Below, one piece after another: positions 50,670-60,221 of a stretch of 64,000 nt of DNA (its first letter is position 1; every line of letters begins with the position of its first letter). This DNA comes from Romboutsia weinsteinii. GTDB taxonomy: Bacteria > Bacillota > Clostridia > Peptostreptococcales > Peptostreptococcaceae. Location of the stretch: positions 1 through 64,000 of the forward strand of contig NZ_NOJY02000003.1 of the NCBI RefSeq assembly GCF_002250835.2, given 5' to 3'. The notes beneath the pieces were generated by a model that saw nothing but the letters and a program-made list of their open reading frames with translations, did not search any database and was not told the origin of the DNA. Both the position numbers and the translations under genes were made by a program.

Positions 50670-53147
50670 CTAATAACTTTTTGAGTATTCATTCTTTAAT
50701 TGCTTTAGATTATTAAGTATCATGCTTTCGTTTAAGTCTAACTTTTTATCCGGCTTTGGTAATAAACTTATTAATATAGAATTATTTTCATCATTGAAAC
50801 TAAAATCAAGTAGTAATAATTCTCTAAATACATTAATTATAGTAAATAGCTTTAGAGGTATCATATTAAATACCTTTTTTATATCTACTATATTTAGCTC
50901 AATTTCTTTTTTCATTAAAAGATTTTTATAAACATATATAAATTCTTCTCTATCTGGAACTATATTTGTCATCACATTATTTAAATACAATAAATCTAAT
51001 TCAGTATAATACTTTATAATAGAAGCTTCGTCGTCTTTATTTTCATATAAGTACGAATATTCTCCTTTATTATATAAATAATCATAAAGAATAATATTAT
51101 TATATCTTTTTAAGTCTATTTTATCAACATTAGGAGAAAATATAAGTTGAACTTTGTCAATATTTTTCTCTATTATATTATAATTCACTTCAAATTCCTC
51201 TTCTACAAGAGAAATATCTGATATAGCTCTATAAAAACCATTTATAGTGTTTGCTATTACCAATGTATTCTTTCCTATATACTCAAAGATATTGATATTT
51301 TTATCTCCTTCAAATATATTATCTCTTGTATTTTCAAGTGAACTCTCGTCAAATATAGTATATAAATTCAAGGCATCTTTTGGAACTATCTTAGAAAATA
51401 ATTTTAGAGATAACTCATCAGTACTTGCGCTTTTAGGGTGAGCTAACCTCATATCCTTAAGTAAAAATTGTACCTTCTTATTTCCCATATAATTATTCTC
51501 ATCTATCTGAAACAGCACATCTACTTTATCATTTACATTATACCCTTCTTTTAGGTATCCCATATTAAAGCCTATGCATTCATAAGTTTTCTCTTTTTCT
51601 ATAGTAAACTTTAGATGCTGTTGTGTTTTTCCTATTTTACGTATATCTCTAAGTGTAGCATCTCTAAGTATAAACCTAGGACTTGGATTTGCAAGACCAA
51701 ATGGCTCTAATTGATGAAGTTCGTCTACAAGATTAAGACTTATTGCACCCTCAGCTATCTCATACTCGACTTTCACATTTTCAATCAAATCCTCTTCAGT
51801 CAAGCTATAGTCTGCAAATTTATTTACCTCATTGGCTAAAATATCTACATTAGTTGCATCTAATGCAAGCCCTGCTGCTTGTTCATGTCCTCCAAACTTA
51901 TTCATAAGATGTTTACATTTAACAAGTGCATCAAATATACTAAACCCTTTTATAGACCTAGCAGATCCAGTGGCTTCGCCATCTTCGATAGTTAAAAGTA
52001 TTGTTGGCTTATAATATTTCTCTGTAAGCTTAGAAGCAACTATTCCAATTACTCCATGCTGCCAACCCTCTTTTGCTATTACTAATACCTTATCCGTGTT
52101 GTATCTTTCATTTTGCTGGATAATCTCTTCTGCTTCATGATACATTTTAGATTCTATCATTTGTCTTTCGTTGTTCTTCTCTTCTAGTAAGTTTGCTATT
52201 TCACTAGCTTCTTCTTTTGATTTAGTAGTGAAAAGCTCTACTCCTAAATAAGAATGTCCAAGTCTTCCAGAAGCATTTATCCTAGGTCCTATTGCAAACC
52301 CTATATGAGATGAACCTATTTTTTCAGTGTCTACACCACAGACCTTAATAAGCTCTCTTAAACCTAAATTTTTGCCTTCTTTCATGGTTTTTAACCCATT
52401 TTTTACAATAATTCTATTTTCGTCTATAAGAGGCACAATATCACAAATAGTCGCAAGCGTTACTATTTCTAAATAATCATACATACTAGTCTTAAATTCT
52501 TCTTCTGGTGTAAGTGCTTGTATTATTTTAAAAGCTACTCCACAACCACAAAGCATATCAAATGGATAATGACAGTCATCTTGCTTAGGATTTATTACTG
52601 CATAAGCCTCTGGTATCTCACTTTGGCATTCATGATGGTCTGTAATTATTACATCAATACCTAGCTCATTAGCTATTTCTACTTCTTTTACAGATGTTAT
52701 TCCACAGTCCACACTTATAAGAATATCACAACCTTGTTCATGTATTAATCTTATTGCTTCTTCATTGATTCCATAGCCTTCCTCTAATCTATTTGGTATA
52801 TAGTATTTAGCAGGATAGTCTATCGAATCAAAATATATACATAAAATAGATGTTGAAGATACACCATCTACATCGTAATCTCCATATATCCATATTTTTT
52901 CATTATTTTTTATAGCTCTCTGTATTCTATCGACAGCTTTTTTCATGTCTTTCATTAAAAATGGGTCTCTAAGGTACTCTAGAGATGGATTCATAAATAT
53001 TTCCGAATCTTTTTCACTATTTATTCCCCTATTTTTCAATATCTGACTAATTTCCGGGGAAATTTTAAGTTTCTTGCTTAATTCATTTTCTTCTACATTT
53101 CCCGTATGTTTTAGTGTCCATTTCTTATTAAATATCAAACTACTCAC
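50670..53147 (-). CDS. recJ: Single-strand-specific exonuclease RecJ
   Basis: 825 residues. DHH domain with YGDYDVDGVSS (about 94-104), SVDCGITS and ITDHHE; DHHA1 domain with IGPRINASGRLGH and a later GGHEQAAG; an OB-like domain (about 460-570); and a C-terminal region of about 250 residues rich in Ile, Asn and Glu, found in Firmicutes RecJ. A 5'-3' DNA exonuclease for repair. Starts 2 bases after the ubiB-like gene. Confidence 0.94.
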   Translation of the reverse strand: MSSLIFNKKWTLKHTGNVEENELSKKLKISPEISQILKNRGINSEKDSEIFMNPSLEYLRDPFLMKDMKKAVDRIQRAIKNNEKIWIYGDYDVDGVSSTSILCIYFDSIDYPAKYYIPNRLEEGYGINEEAIRLIHEQGCDILISVDCGITSVKEVEIANELGIDVIITDHHECQSEIPEAYAVINPKQDDCHYPFDMLCGCGVAFKIIQALTPEEEFKTSMYDYLEIVTLATICDIVPLIDENRIIVKNGLKTMKEGKNLGLRELIKVCGVDTEKIGSSHIGFAIGPRINASGRLGHSYLGVELFTTKSKEEASEIANLLEEKNNERQMIESKMYHEAEEIIQQNERYNTDKVLVIAKEGWQHGVIGIVASKLTEKYYKPTILLTIEDGEATGSARSIKGFSIFDALVKCKHLMNKFGGHEQAAGLALDATNVDILANEVNKFADYSLTEEDLIENVKVEYEIAEGAISLNLVDELHQLEPFGLANPSPRFILRDATLRDIRKIGKTQQHLKFTIEKEKTYECIGFNMGYLKEGYNVNDKVDVLFQIDENNYMGNKKVQFLLKDMRLAHPKSASTDELSLKLFSKIVPKDALNLYTIFDESSLENTRDNIFEGDKNINIFEYIGKNTLVIANTINGFYRAISDISLVEEEFEVNYNIIEKNIDKVQLIFSPNVDKIDLKRYNNIILYDYLYNKGEYSYLYENKDDEASIIKYYTELDLLYLNNVMTNIVPDREEFIYVYKNLLMKKEIELNIVDIKKVFNMIPLKLFTIINVFRELLLLDFSFNDENNSILISLLPKPDKKLDLNESMILNNLKQLKNEYSKSY

Positions 53148-53149
53148 CT

Positions 53150-54814
53150 CTATTTCTTCTTGTACTCATTTCTAAATGTCTTTATAAGTAATAAAATTCC
53201 TATAATAAATGATATAAAGAATCCTGTTCCAGCCATAATGCCTATCCATATATTGCTACCTATGCTTGGAGAAGCTATAATTAATGAAGATCCTACAATC
53301 ATTGCTGCTAGTACTAAACTAAGAGACAATTGTGTAGATACATCAGATACAAGTTCCTCTAATCTCGGAAGTTTTACTTCCTCTATATTAAGTCTTATAT
53401 TGTTTTTTTCTATCTGTCTTAATATAACCCTTAATTGCTTTGGTAATGTCTTAAGATCCATCATTGTATTTTCTATAGTGTTCTTTGATGCTTGAAATAT
53501 TCTTTCTGGATTTAACTCATTTATATAGTAATATTTTACAAATTCTGCTCCTATAGCTGATGCTGAAAAATCTGGGTTTAATTCTCTAGCTGTTCCCTCT
53601 AAAGTTATGATCGTTTTAGCTAATGTAGCTAATTGGTTTGGCATAACTATCTTATGTCTTCTAAAGAATCTAAATAATTCATTTAGTATTGCCGCGATGC
53701 TTATCTTCTCTAAAGGAACGTCGTAATAATAGTGTATTAAATACATCATATCACTTCTAAGACTTTCCACATCTACATTACTTTCTATAGCATCTATTTC
53801 CATAAGTAGATGAATTATTTTATCTACATTTTTTTCAACTACAGCAAGTGCCATTTTATTCAGTATACTTAATGTTTTTTTATCAATTATTCCAATCATC
53901 CCAAAATCTATATAAGATATAGACCTATTGCTTGTTACAAATATATTTCCTGGATGAGGATCTGCGTGGAAAAATCCATTTTCAAATACCTGCTTAAATA
54001 AAGACCTTACTCCTATTTGACCAATTTCGTTAGTATCCCATCCTAATTTCTTTATATACTCAGTGTCACTTAGCTTTACTCCAATTATCTTTTCCATTAC
54101 TAAGACTCTCTGTGTCGTATACTCTAGATGTATCTCTGGTATATAAACTTCTTTACTGTCTTTAAATATTTTTCTAAACTTTATTGCATTTATTGCCTCA
54201 AAATTATAATCTAATTCTCTTATTAACTGGGTCTGAAATTCTTCTATTATCTTACCTAAATCTATCTCTATATCTTTGTTAAGATCACTTATTGCAGTAG
54301 CTGCATTCTGTAGTATATCTAAATCTGACTTTATCGTTTCTTCTATATTAGGTCTTTGTATCTTTACTATTACATCTTCACCAGTTTTAAGTGTAGCTTC
54401 ATAGACTTGTCCAATCGATGCTGCCGCTAAAGGTCTATCATTAAAGTCCTCAAACACTTCATCTACACTCAATCCTAATTCATTAATAAAGATAGTCTTA
54501 GCTATATCTGTGCTAAATTCTTCTACATTATCTCTAAGCTTTGCTAGTTCATCAATTATCTCTTGATCTAATAAATCAGTTCTAGTACTTAATATCTGCC
54601 CTAGTTTTACATATGTAGGTCCTAATTCTTCAAAGACTCTTCTAATCTTTTCTCCAGTAGACATATTTTTTATTTCTTCTGAAGGATTTGTCATAGGTAT
54701 TTTATAAGCTACACCTTCTATATTTAGTTTTTCTATTAAATAGCTAAACCCATATTTAACAAGAACACGGACTATCTCTCTGTATCTTTTTAAGTTTTTA
54801 TAGCTTATTCTCAT
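53150..54814 (-). CDS. UbiB/AarF-family atypical kinase
   Basis: 554 residues. The family's A-rich nucleotide loop appears as AAASIGQVYEA, preceded by KLGQILSTR, and HADPHPGNIFV and YIDFGMIG (catalytic loop and metal-binding Asp) are intact. Two C-terminal membrane spans (about 498-520, 525-548). In aerobes UbiB serves ubiquinone synthesis; the role in quinone-poor anaerobes is unknown. Confidence 0.88.
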   Translation of the reverse strand: MRISYKNLKRYREIVRVLVKYGFSYLIEKLNIEGVAYKIPMTNPSEEIKNMSTGEKIRRVFEELGPTYVKLGQILSTRTDLLDQEIIDELAKLRDNVEEFSTDIAKTIFINELGLSVDEVFEDFNDRPLAAASIGQVYEATLKTGEDVIVKIQRPNIEETIKSDLDILQNAATAISDLNKDIEIDLGKIIEEFQTQLIRELDYNFEAINAIKFRKIFKDSKEVYIPEIHLEYTTQRVLVMEKIIGVKLSDTEYIKKLGWDTNEIGQIGVRSLFKQVFENGFFHADPHPGNIFVTSNRSISYIDFGMIGIIDKKTLSILNKMALAVVEKNVDKIIHLLMEIDAIESNVDVESLRSDMMYLIHYYYDVPLEKISIAAILNELFRFFRRHKIVMPNQLATLAKTIITLEGTARELNPDFSASAIGAEFVKYYYINELNPERIFQASKNTIENTMMDLKTLPKQLRVILRQIEKNNIRLNIEEVKLPRLEELVSDVSTQLSLSLVLAAMIVGSSLIIASPSIGSNIWIGIMAGTGFFISFIIGILLLIKTFRNEYKKK

Positions 54815-54842
54815 AATCGTTCACTCCAATAGTTGAGATTAA

Positions 54843-54895
54843 AATTCGCTACGCTCATTCGCCAACGCAGTTGCTCCACAATTTGCTACGCTAAT
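54843..54895 (-). repeat. G+C-rich direct-repeat element between ubiB and the carbonic anhydrase-like gene
   Basis: Two near-identical 15-base units (TTCGCTACGCTCATT at about 54845 and TTTGCTACGCTAATT at about 54882) flank CGCCAACGCAGTTGCTCCAC. The base composition differs clearly from the A+T-rich spacer around it. It looks like a copy of a dispersed intergenic repeat; only this copy is in the window. Confidence 0.45.
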
Positions 54896-54910
54896 TATTT
54901 ATTTAATCTG

Positions 54911-54940
54911 AAAAGGGGCAATATAATATATCGCCCCTTT
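54911..54940 (-). terminator. Stem-loop behind the carbonic anhydrase-like gene
   Basis: AAAGGGGC / GCCCCTTT with a 14-base loop; TTTTC follows on the minus strand. A moderate terminator between this gene and ubiB. Confidence 0.65.
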
Positions 54941-54946
54941 AATTGT

Positions 54947-55447
54947 TTATTTATGATTATTTGCAGTTTCTATGTAATTCATAGCTGATTTAGTTAAACT
55001 TTTCTTTTCTTCTTCAGTAAGATCTCTTATTACCTTAGCAGGTGATCCCATTACAAGCACTCCAGAAGGTATCTTCTTTCCTGGTGGTACAAGACTTCCA
55101 GCTCCTACAAGAGTAAACTCTCCTATCTCAGCTCCATCTAATACTATAGCACCCATACCTATTAATGTATTATCACCTATTGTGCAACCATGTACTAAGG
55201 CCTTATGACCTATAGTAACATTATTACCAATTATTGTTTCTTTATCCCAACCAATATGAACAACTGAACCATCTTGTATATTGGTATTTGCTCCAATAGT
55301 TATAGATTGTTCATCTCCTCTTACAGTTGTGTTGTACCATATACTTGAGTTCTTTCCTATAGTTACTTTTCCTATTATATCAGCACTTTCTGCTACGAAA
55401 ACAGATTCATCAATTTTAGGTTCTATTCCTTGGTACCCCTTAATCAT
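54947..55447 (-). CDS. Gamma-carbonic anhydrase-like hexapeptide protein
   Basis: 166 residues made of left-handed beta-helix hexapeptide repeats (about 10-140, for example VTIGKNSSIWYNTTVRGDE and NVTIGHKALVHGC). The metal-binding His residues are H in VVHIGW, H in TIGHKALVHGC. Resembles YrdA/PaaY and Cam; catalytic activity is not certain for this branch. Starts 3 bases after the SCIFF maturase gene. Confidence 0.85.
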   Translation of the reverse strand: MIKGYQGIEPKIDESVFVAESADIIGKVTIGKNSSIWYNTTVRGDEQSITIGANTNIQDGSVVHIGWDKETIIGNNVTIGHKALVHGCTIGDNTLIGMGAIVLDGAEIGEFTLVGAGSLVPPGKKIPSGVLVMGSPAKVIRDLTEEEKKSLTKSAMNYIETANNHK

Positions 55448-55450
55448 GTT

Positions 55451-56824
55451 TTATTCTCCTTCAATCATCTTCTTTGCTTGGATCATTATAGAACATTCAG
55501 TACGTTTCTTTTGCATCTCACAACCTAATTCATAAGGCTTCATTACATCATTATTGAAGTTAGTTGCATTTGCATGACATCCACCTGAACAGTAGAACTT
55601 ATTCCAACATTTTTTACATTCTTCTTTGCTGTATACGTGAGCACGTCTAAATGTATCAGTTATTTCTTCTGGTATTACTACCTCTTCATCCATTATATTA
55701 GCCAATTTGAATTCTTCATTCCCAACAAATTGGTGACATGGATATATATCTCCCTCTGGAGTTATTGCAAGATACTCATTACCTGCTCCACATCCAGTTA
55801 TTCTCTTTATTACACATGGTCCTTGATTTAAATCTACTATAAAGTGGAAGAATTTAAAGTCATCACCTTTTACTTGCATGTCAGCATACTCTACTGCTAA
55901 CTTTTCGTATTCTTCAAATACTTTTGGCATATCTTCTTCTCTAAGAGCGTATGGATTTGATTCATCTCCTACTACTGGCTCTATTGAAGTAAGTTTAAAT
56001 CCTTCATTTGCAAAATGCATAACATCCTTAGCAAAGTCTAGGTTATCTCTTGTAAATGTTCCTCTAATATAATAATACTTATCCTTAGGTCTAGTTTCTA
56101 CAAGTTTTTTAAATTTAGGTAAAATTATGTCGTGACTTCCTTTATCATTTAAAGTTGGTCTCATATTATCATTTACTTCTTTTCTACCATCTAAACTTAA
56201 TACTGCATTATGCATGTGTTCATTTATGTACTCTATCTTTTCATCATCTAATAATATTCCATTTGTAGTTATTGTAAATCTTATTACTTTTCCGTTCTCT
56301 TTTTCTACACTTCTACCGTACTCAACAAGTTGCTTAACTACATCAAAGTTCATTAGAGGCTCTCCACCGAAGAAATCTATCTCTAAGTTTCTTCTGTTTC
56401 CAGAGTTAGCTATTAAGTAATCTATAGCCTTTTTACCAACTTCAAAGCTCATCATTTCTTTAGCTCCACCGAAGTCTCCTTGTGCAGCAAAGCAGTATTT
56501 ACATTTTAAGTTACAGTCGTGAGCAACGTGTAAGCACATAGCTTTTACAACTTTCTTTCTATTTACAAAACTTGGATGCTCTTCATAAGTATCTTCTGTA
56601 TAAAGAAGACCTTCCTTTTCTAAGTTTTCCATTTCTTCGTAAGCTTCGTTGATTTGCTCTACAGTATACTCATTTTTAAGTATCTCTACTATTTCTTCTT
56701 TAGTATTTTCCGTGTAAAAATCTAATACTTTATAAGCAACATCGTCTACAACGTGCACAGACCCTCCATTTACATCTAATGCTATATTATAACCGTTCAT
56801 TGAAAATTTATGTATCATACCCAT
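55451..56824 (-). CDS. scfB: SCIFF peptide maturase (radical SAM/SPASM)
   Basis: 457 residues. N-terminal RiPP-recognition-like region (to about 85), radical-SAM core with CNLKCKYCFA (about 101-110), and a SPASM C-terminus with CKKCWNKFYCSGGCHANA (about 410-427) for extra Fe-S clusters. The family builds thioether cross-links on the six-Cys SCIFF peptide. Its substrate gene scfA lies 3.2 kb upstream in the same direction, separated by a transporter and a dipeptidase gene with their own promoter. scfB has its own promoter here. ATG follows TTAGGAGGCAG. Confidence 0.92.
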   Translation of the reverse strand: MGMIHKFSMNGYNIALDVNGGSVHVVDDVAYKVLDFYTENTKEEIVEILKNEYTVEQINEAYEEMENLEKEGLLYTEDTYEEHPSFVNRKKVVKAMCLHVAHDCNLKCKYCFAAQGDFGGAKEMMSFEVGKKAIDYLIANSGNRRNLEIDFFGGEPLMNFDVVKQLVEYGRSVEKENGKVIRFTITTNGILLDDEKIEYINEHMHNAVLSLDGRKEVNDNMRPTLNDKGSHDIILPKFKKLVETRPKDKYYYIRGTFTRDNLDFAKDVMHFANEGFKLTSIEPVVGDESNPYALREEDMPKVFEEYEKLAVEYADMQVKGDDFKFFHFIVDLNQGPCVIKRITGCGAGNEYLAITPEGDIYPCHQFVGNEEFKLANIMDEEVVIPEEITDTFRRAHVYSKEECKKCWNKFYCSGGCHANATNFNNDVMKPYELGCEMQKKRTECSIMIQAKKMIEGE

Positions 56825-56903
56825 AATCTGCCTCCTAAGTTTTATTTTTAACTTAATCTATAATCAATATACTCACAGTGAATATATTTAAATGCCAATC
56901 TTC

Positions 56904-56932
56904 ATTATATATCCTATGCCAGTTATAGGCAA
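56904..56932 (-). promoter_or_regulatory. Promoter of scfB
   Basis: On the minus strand TTGCCT (56927-56932), a 17-base spacer and TATAAT (56904-56909), about 80 bases from the scfB start. Confidence 0.65.
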
Positions 56933-56952
56933 TAATATTATATAAAATTAAA

Positions 56953-56978
56953 GGGCATCAACTTAATAGTTGATACCC
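56953..56978 (-). terminator. Terminator of the pepV-yfcC unit
   Basis: GGGTATCAAC / GTTGATGCCC with a 6-base loop and a T-rich tail on the minus strand, 38 bases past the transporter stop. Confidence 0.75.
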
Positions 56979-57016
56979 GTAAACTCTTACTACAAAACCA
57001 ATATTATCCTATAAAA

Positions 57017-58429
57017 TTAGAATCCTATATATAATCCTACTGTTAAAAATGCCATACATGTTACTAGTAATATAGCTAATAATGGTAATACAAATCTAAA
57101 CCATTTATCCCAAGGAATTCTTGCAACTGCTAGAGCACCCATTAATACTCCTGATGTAGGAGTTATCATGTTAGTTAACCCTGTACCGAATTGGAATGAA
57201 GTTACTATCTCTTGACCAGATACTCCAACTAACTCTCCTAGTGGTGTAAGTACTGGAACAGTAAGTGATGCAAGTCCTGAAGATGATGGTATTAAGAATG
57301 CTAATGCATTTTCAAGTAATAATGTTAAGTTTATAAATACAGCTTTTGGAAGTCCCTTTAAGAATTCTGCTGCTGAATTTAATATTGTATCTATTATAAA
57401 TCCATTTTGAGCAACTATTACTATACCTCTAGCTAAAGCTATTGCAAGAGCTGCTGATATCATATCTCCTGCTCCACCTATAAATGAAGATACTATTTGA
57501 GTTTGCCCTAATCCTCCAACTATTCCTGATAATAATCCTATTATACAGAATATCATTGCTATCTCTGGTATGTACCATCCTTGAGATAATACTCCCCATA
57601 CCATAGTTATCATACCAACTATAAATACTACTAATACAGCCATTTCTTTTCCTGTAAATTTCTTTATCCCTGAATCATCCATTACGAAGTGAGACTTGTT
57701 CTTCTTATCTAAATCATAAACTATTGATTTCTTAGGATCTTTTTTAACTCTATGAGCATAAATCATAACAAATCCAATTGATATAGCCATTAATATAACA
57801 AACATTATTGCTCTATACTGCACTCCTGACCCTGGCGCTATATCTGCAAGTGCTTGTGCTATCCCTACTGAGAAAGGATTTATTGTAGATGCTGCAACAC
57901 CTGTTGCTGCTCCCATAAATACTACTGCTATTCCTGTTAAAGAATCATAACCAAGACTGGTCATCAGAGGTATAAATATCATATAAAACGGAAGTGTTTC
58001 TTCACACATTCCAAATGTACTACCTCCCAGAGCAAATAAAATCATAGACACGGGAATAATTAAAAACTCTAATCCCCTCATCTTAGAAACTGCATGTCCA
58101 ATACCAGCTTCTATAGCTCCGGTCTTATTTACAATACCAAATGCTCCACCAACTAAAAGTACGAATCCAACAACTTCTGCAGCATCAATAAATCCATTTA
58201 TAGGAGCTGTAAATATATCTGTTACACCTTGAGGATTTGAATCAACTTCTTGATATGTCCCCGGTACAACTACACTTCTACCATCTACATCTTCTCTTGC
58301 AAACTCTCCACTTGGAACTATCCAAGTAAGCCCTGCCATAAGAACTATAAGTGAAAATATTATAGTAAATGTGTGAGGTATTTTAAATCCCTTTTTCTTT
58401 TCCTTTTCTTTTGCTTTTGAATTACTCAT
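57017..58429 (-). CDS. YfcC-family transporter
   Basis: 470 residues with about 11-12 spans after a Lys-rich N-terminus (1-16). Conserved parts are GLTWIVPSGEF, GGSTFGMCEETLPFY, GAATGVAASTINPFSVG and PSSSGLASLTVPVLTPLG. The family belongs to the DcuC-like ion-transporter group and is often tied to peptides, arginine/ornithine or dicarboxylates; the substrate is not clear. The gene lies 36 bases behind pepV, so uptake of a peptide or a product of peptide hydrolysis is a sensible guess. Confidence 0.8.
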   Translation of the reverse strand: MSNSKAKEKEKKKGFKIPHTFTIIFSLIVLMAGLTWIVPSGEFAREDVDGRSVVVPGTYQEVDSNPQGVTDIFTAPINGFIDAAEVVGFVLLVGGAFGIVNKTGAIEAGIGHAVSKMRGLEFLIIPVSMILFALGGSTFGMCEETLPFYMIFIPLMTSLGYDSLTGIAVVFMGAATGVAASTINPFSVGIAQALADIAPGSGVQYRAIMFVILMAISIGFVMIYAHRVKKDPKKSIVYDLDKKNKSHFVMDDSGIKKFTGKEMAVLVVFIVGMITMVWGVLSQGWYIPEIAMIFCIIGLLSGIVGGLGQTQIVSSFIGGAGDMISAALAIALARGIVIVAQNGFIIDTILNSAAEFLKGLPKAVFINLTLLLENALAFLIPSSSGLASLTVPVLTPLGELVGVSGQEIVTSFQFGTGLTNMITPTSGVLMGALAVARIPWDKWFRFVLPLLAILLVTCMAFLTVGLYIGF

Positions 58430-58465
58430 ATTCAGTCCCCCATTTCCCTAATCTTGAAATATATA

Positions 58466-59809
58466 TTATTTTAATAATTCATAAACTGAAAGTGCATATA
58501 TTTCCGTAGCTTTCATAAGATCGTCTACAAATATATATTCATTTGCTTGATGCTCTGTTTTTGGCTTTCCTGGGAATACAGATCCAAAAGCAACACAGTT
58601 ATCAAGCGCTCTTGCATAAGTTGCTCCACCTGAAGAAAGCGGAGTAGAATCTAATCCTGTCTCTTCTTCAAATACCTTTCTTAGACTCTTGACTAAGAAG
58701 TTATCTTCTGGAACATAGATAGACCCTAACCAATCATGTTCACTATATTCTAAGTTATGCTTACTAGATATTTCTTTTAAATTATCTACTACATCCTCTT
58801 TTTTATATGTAACAGGTATTCTTATATCAACACCTAAGCTCTCTTTTTCTTTTGTAAGCTCTAATTTACCTATATTGAAAGTTAACTTTCCAGACACATC
58901 ATCTTTACAATCTTTTAATATATTGTTAGCATTTGCATCTTCACCAATTACTTGAGATATAAAGTCTATAGTATTGCTTCTTTCCCCTATATTATAAAGT
59001 GCTATACATAGCCTAGAAATAGCATTTTTACCAGTATCAGATACTGCTGAATGAACACCCTTTCCTATTACGCATACTTTACCATCTTCACAAGTATACT
59101 CAAACCCTAACTTCTCAAGCTCAGCTTTAAGTTCATCTACTTTTGATCCAGTATATATAGCTTTGTCTGGAACAGAATTTAATGCACCCCCACATTTTAA
59201 CTCTATGTTAGATGAGTTTTCACTAGATAAATACACTTGTAAAAGACCCTTTTCTGCATTTATCATTGGGAATTTTGAATCTGGAGTAAATCCATAGTTT
59301 GGTATTTCTTCATTATTTTCTTTGTACTTAGCAATATCTCTCCAAAGATTTTCTTCATCTGTTCCAAATATAAATCTTACCCTTTTATCAAACTTAACCC
59401 CTAAATCAAGAAGTGCCTTAACAGCATATATACAAGCTATAGTAGGACCTTTGTCATCTTGAGTTCCTCTTCCATAAAGTTTACCATCTTCAATTACACC
59501 TTCATAAGGAGGATGTATCCAGCTTTCTAATTCCCCTTCTGGAACTACATCTAAGTGACCTAATATACCTATAAGTTCCTCACCTTCGCCAACTTCAGCA
59601 TATCCATAGTAGCCATCTTTATAAACAGTTTTAAATCCAAAACTATCACAAAGTTTTAGAACTTGTCTTAAGCTCTTATCAATTTCTTCTCCAAATGGAC
59701 AACCTTCTGTTGCTTCAGCAATTACACTAGGCATCTTTATACTTTCGCATATAGATGAAATTAAATCATCATGCAATTCATCAATTTTTTTCTTTATCTC
59801 TTCCTTCAT
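58466..59809 (-). CDS. pepV: M20-family dipeptidase, PepV type
   Basis: 447 residues. Zinc ligands and catalytic residues are visible: HLDVVPEG (about 84), GRGTQDDKGP (about 113-122), DEENLWRD (about 150) and the C-terminal GGATYARAL and HQANEY. Cleaves dipeptides in the cytoplasm. It lies between scfA and scfB with an extended -10 promoter upstream, forming a unit with the YfcC-type carrier. Confidence 0.88.
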   Translation of the reverse strand: MKEEIKKKIDELHDDLISSICESIKMPSVIAEATEGCPFGEEIDKSLRQVLKLCDSFGFKTVYKDGYYGYAEVGEGEELIGILGHLDVVPEGELESWIHPPYEGVIEDGKLYGRGTQDDKGPTIACIYAVKALLDLGVKFDKRVRFIFGTDEENLWRDIAKYKENNEEIPNYGFTPDSKFPMINAEKGLLQVYLSSENSSNIELKCGGALNSVPDKAIYTGSKVDELKAELEKLGFEYTCEDGKVCVIGKGVHSAVSDTGKNAISRLCIALYNIGERSNTIDFISQVIGEDANANNILKDCKDDVSGKLTFNIGKLELTKEKESLGVDIRIPVTYKKEDVVDNLKEISSKHNLEYSEHDWLGSIYVPEDNFLVKSLRKVFEEETGLDSTPLSSGGATYARALDNCVAFGSVFPGKPKTEHQANEYIFVDDLMKATEIYALSVYELLK

Positions 59810-59841
59810 ACAACAAGCCCCCTTATTTACTATTTAGCCAG

Positions 59842-59850
59842 ATTATACCA
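59842..59850 (-). promoter_or_regulatory. Extended -10 promoter of pepV-yfcC
   Basis: TGGTATAAT on the minus strand, about 32 bases before the pepV start; the -35 is poor. Confidence 0.55.
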
Positions 59851-59945
59851 TATTTATTTATATAAAAAAATATATTCATCGTTTTTTGACAGAATATTTC
59901 AAAAAAATAAAGTAATATATTATTTTCACTTATTTTATAAAAAAT

Positions 59946-59991
59946 AAAAAGAGATAAATCATAATATAAATATCATGATTTATCTCTTTTT
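59946..59991 (-). terminator. Terminator behind scfA
   Basis: A 17-bp perfect stem (AAAAAGAGATAAATCAT / ATGATTTATCTCTTTTT) with a 12-base loop, 22 bases past the scfA stop. It ends the queA-to-scfA run and separates it from pepV. Confidence 0.9.
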
Positions 59992-60013
59992 ATTTGCCTA
60001 ATAAATTAAATTA

Positions 60014-60157
60014 TTATCTTTCACACTCTTGGTTAGCAACTGTACAAGAAGTTTTGCAAGCTGATTGGCAAGAAGTTTGGCATTCACCACATCCACCTTT
60101 AGCAGCACTGTTCTTTAAAGTAGCTTGAGATAAAGTTTTTACGTGTTTCTTTTCCAT
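60014..60157 (-). CDS. scfA: SCIFF ribosomal peptide precursor (six cysteines in forty-five residues)
   Basis: A 47-residue peptide with leader MEKKHVKTLSQATLKNSAAK and a core GGCGECQTSCQSACKTSCTV followed by ANQECER, giving exactly six Cys. This is the near-invariant SCIFF peptide of Clostridia, cross-linked by the ScfB radical-SAM enzyme. Its biological role is unknown. GGAGGTC precedes the ATG. Usually scfB is the very next gene; here the run stops at a strong terminator and scfB lies beyond pepV and a transporter gene. Confidence 0.95.
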   Translation of the reverse strand: MEKKHVKTLSQATLKNSAAKGGCGECQTSCQSACKTSCTVANQECER

Positions 60158-60221
60158 AAGTCTAGACCTCCTCTACAAAATTTATATACTGATTATATCA
60201 TAAATTTCCCAGTTATGGAAC

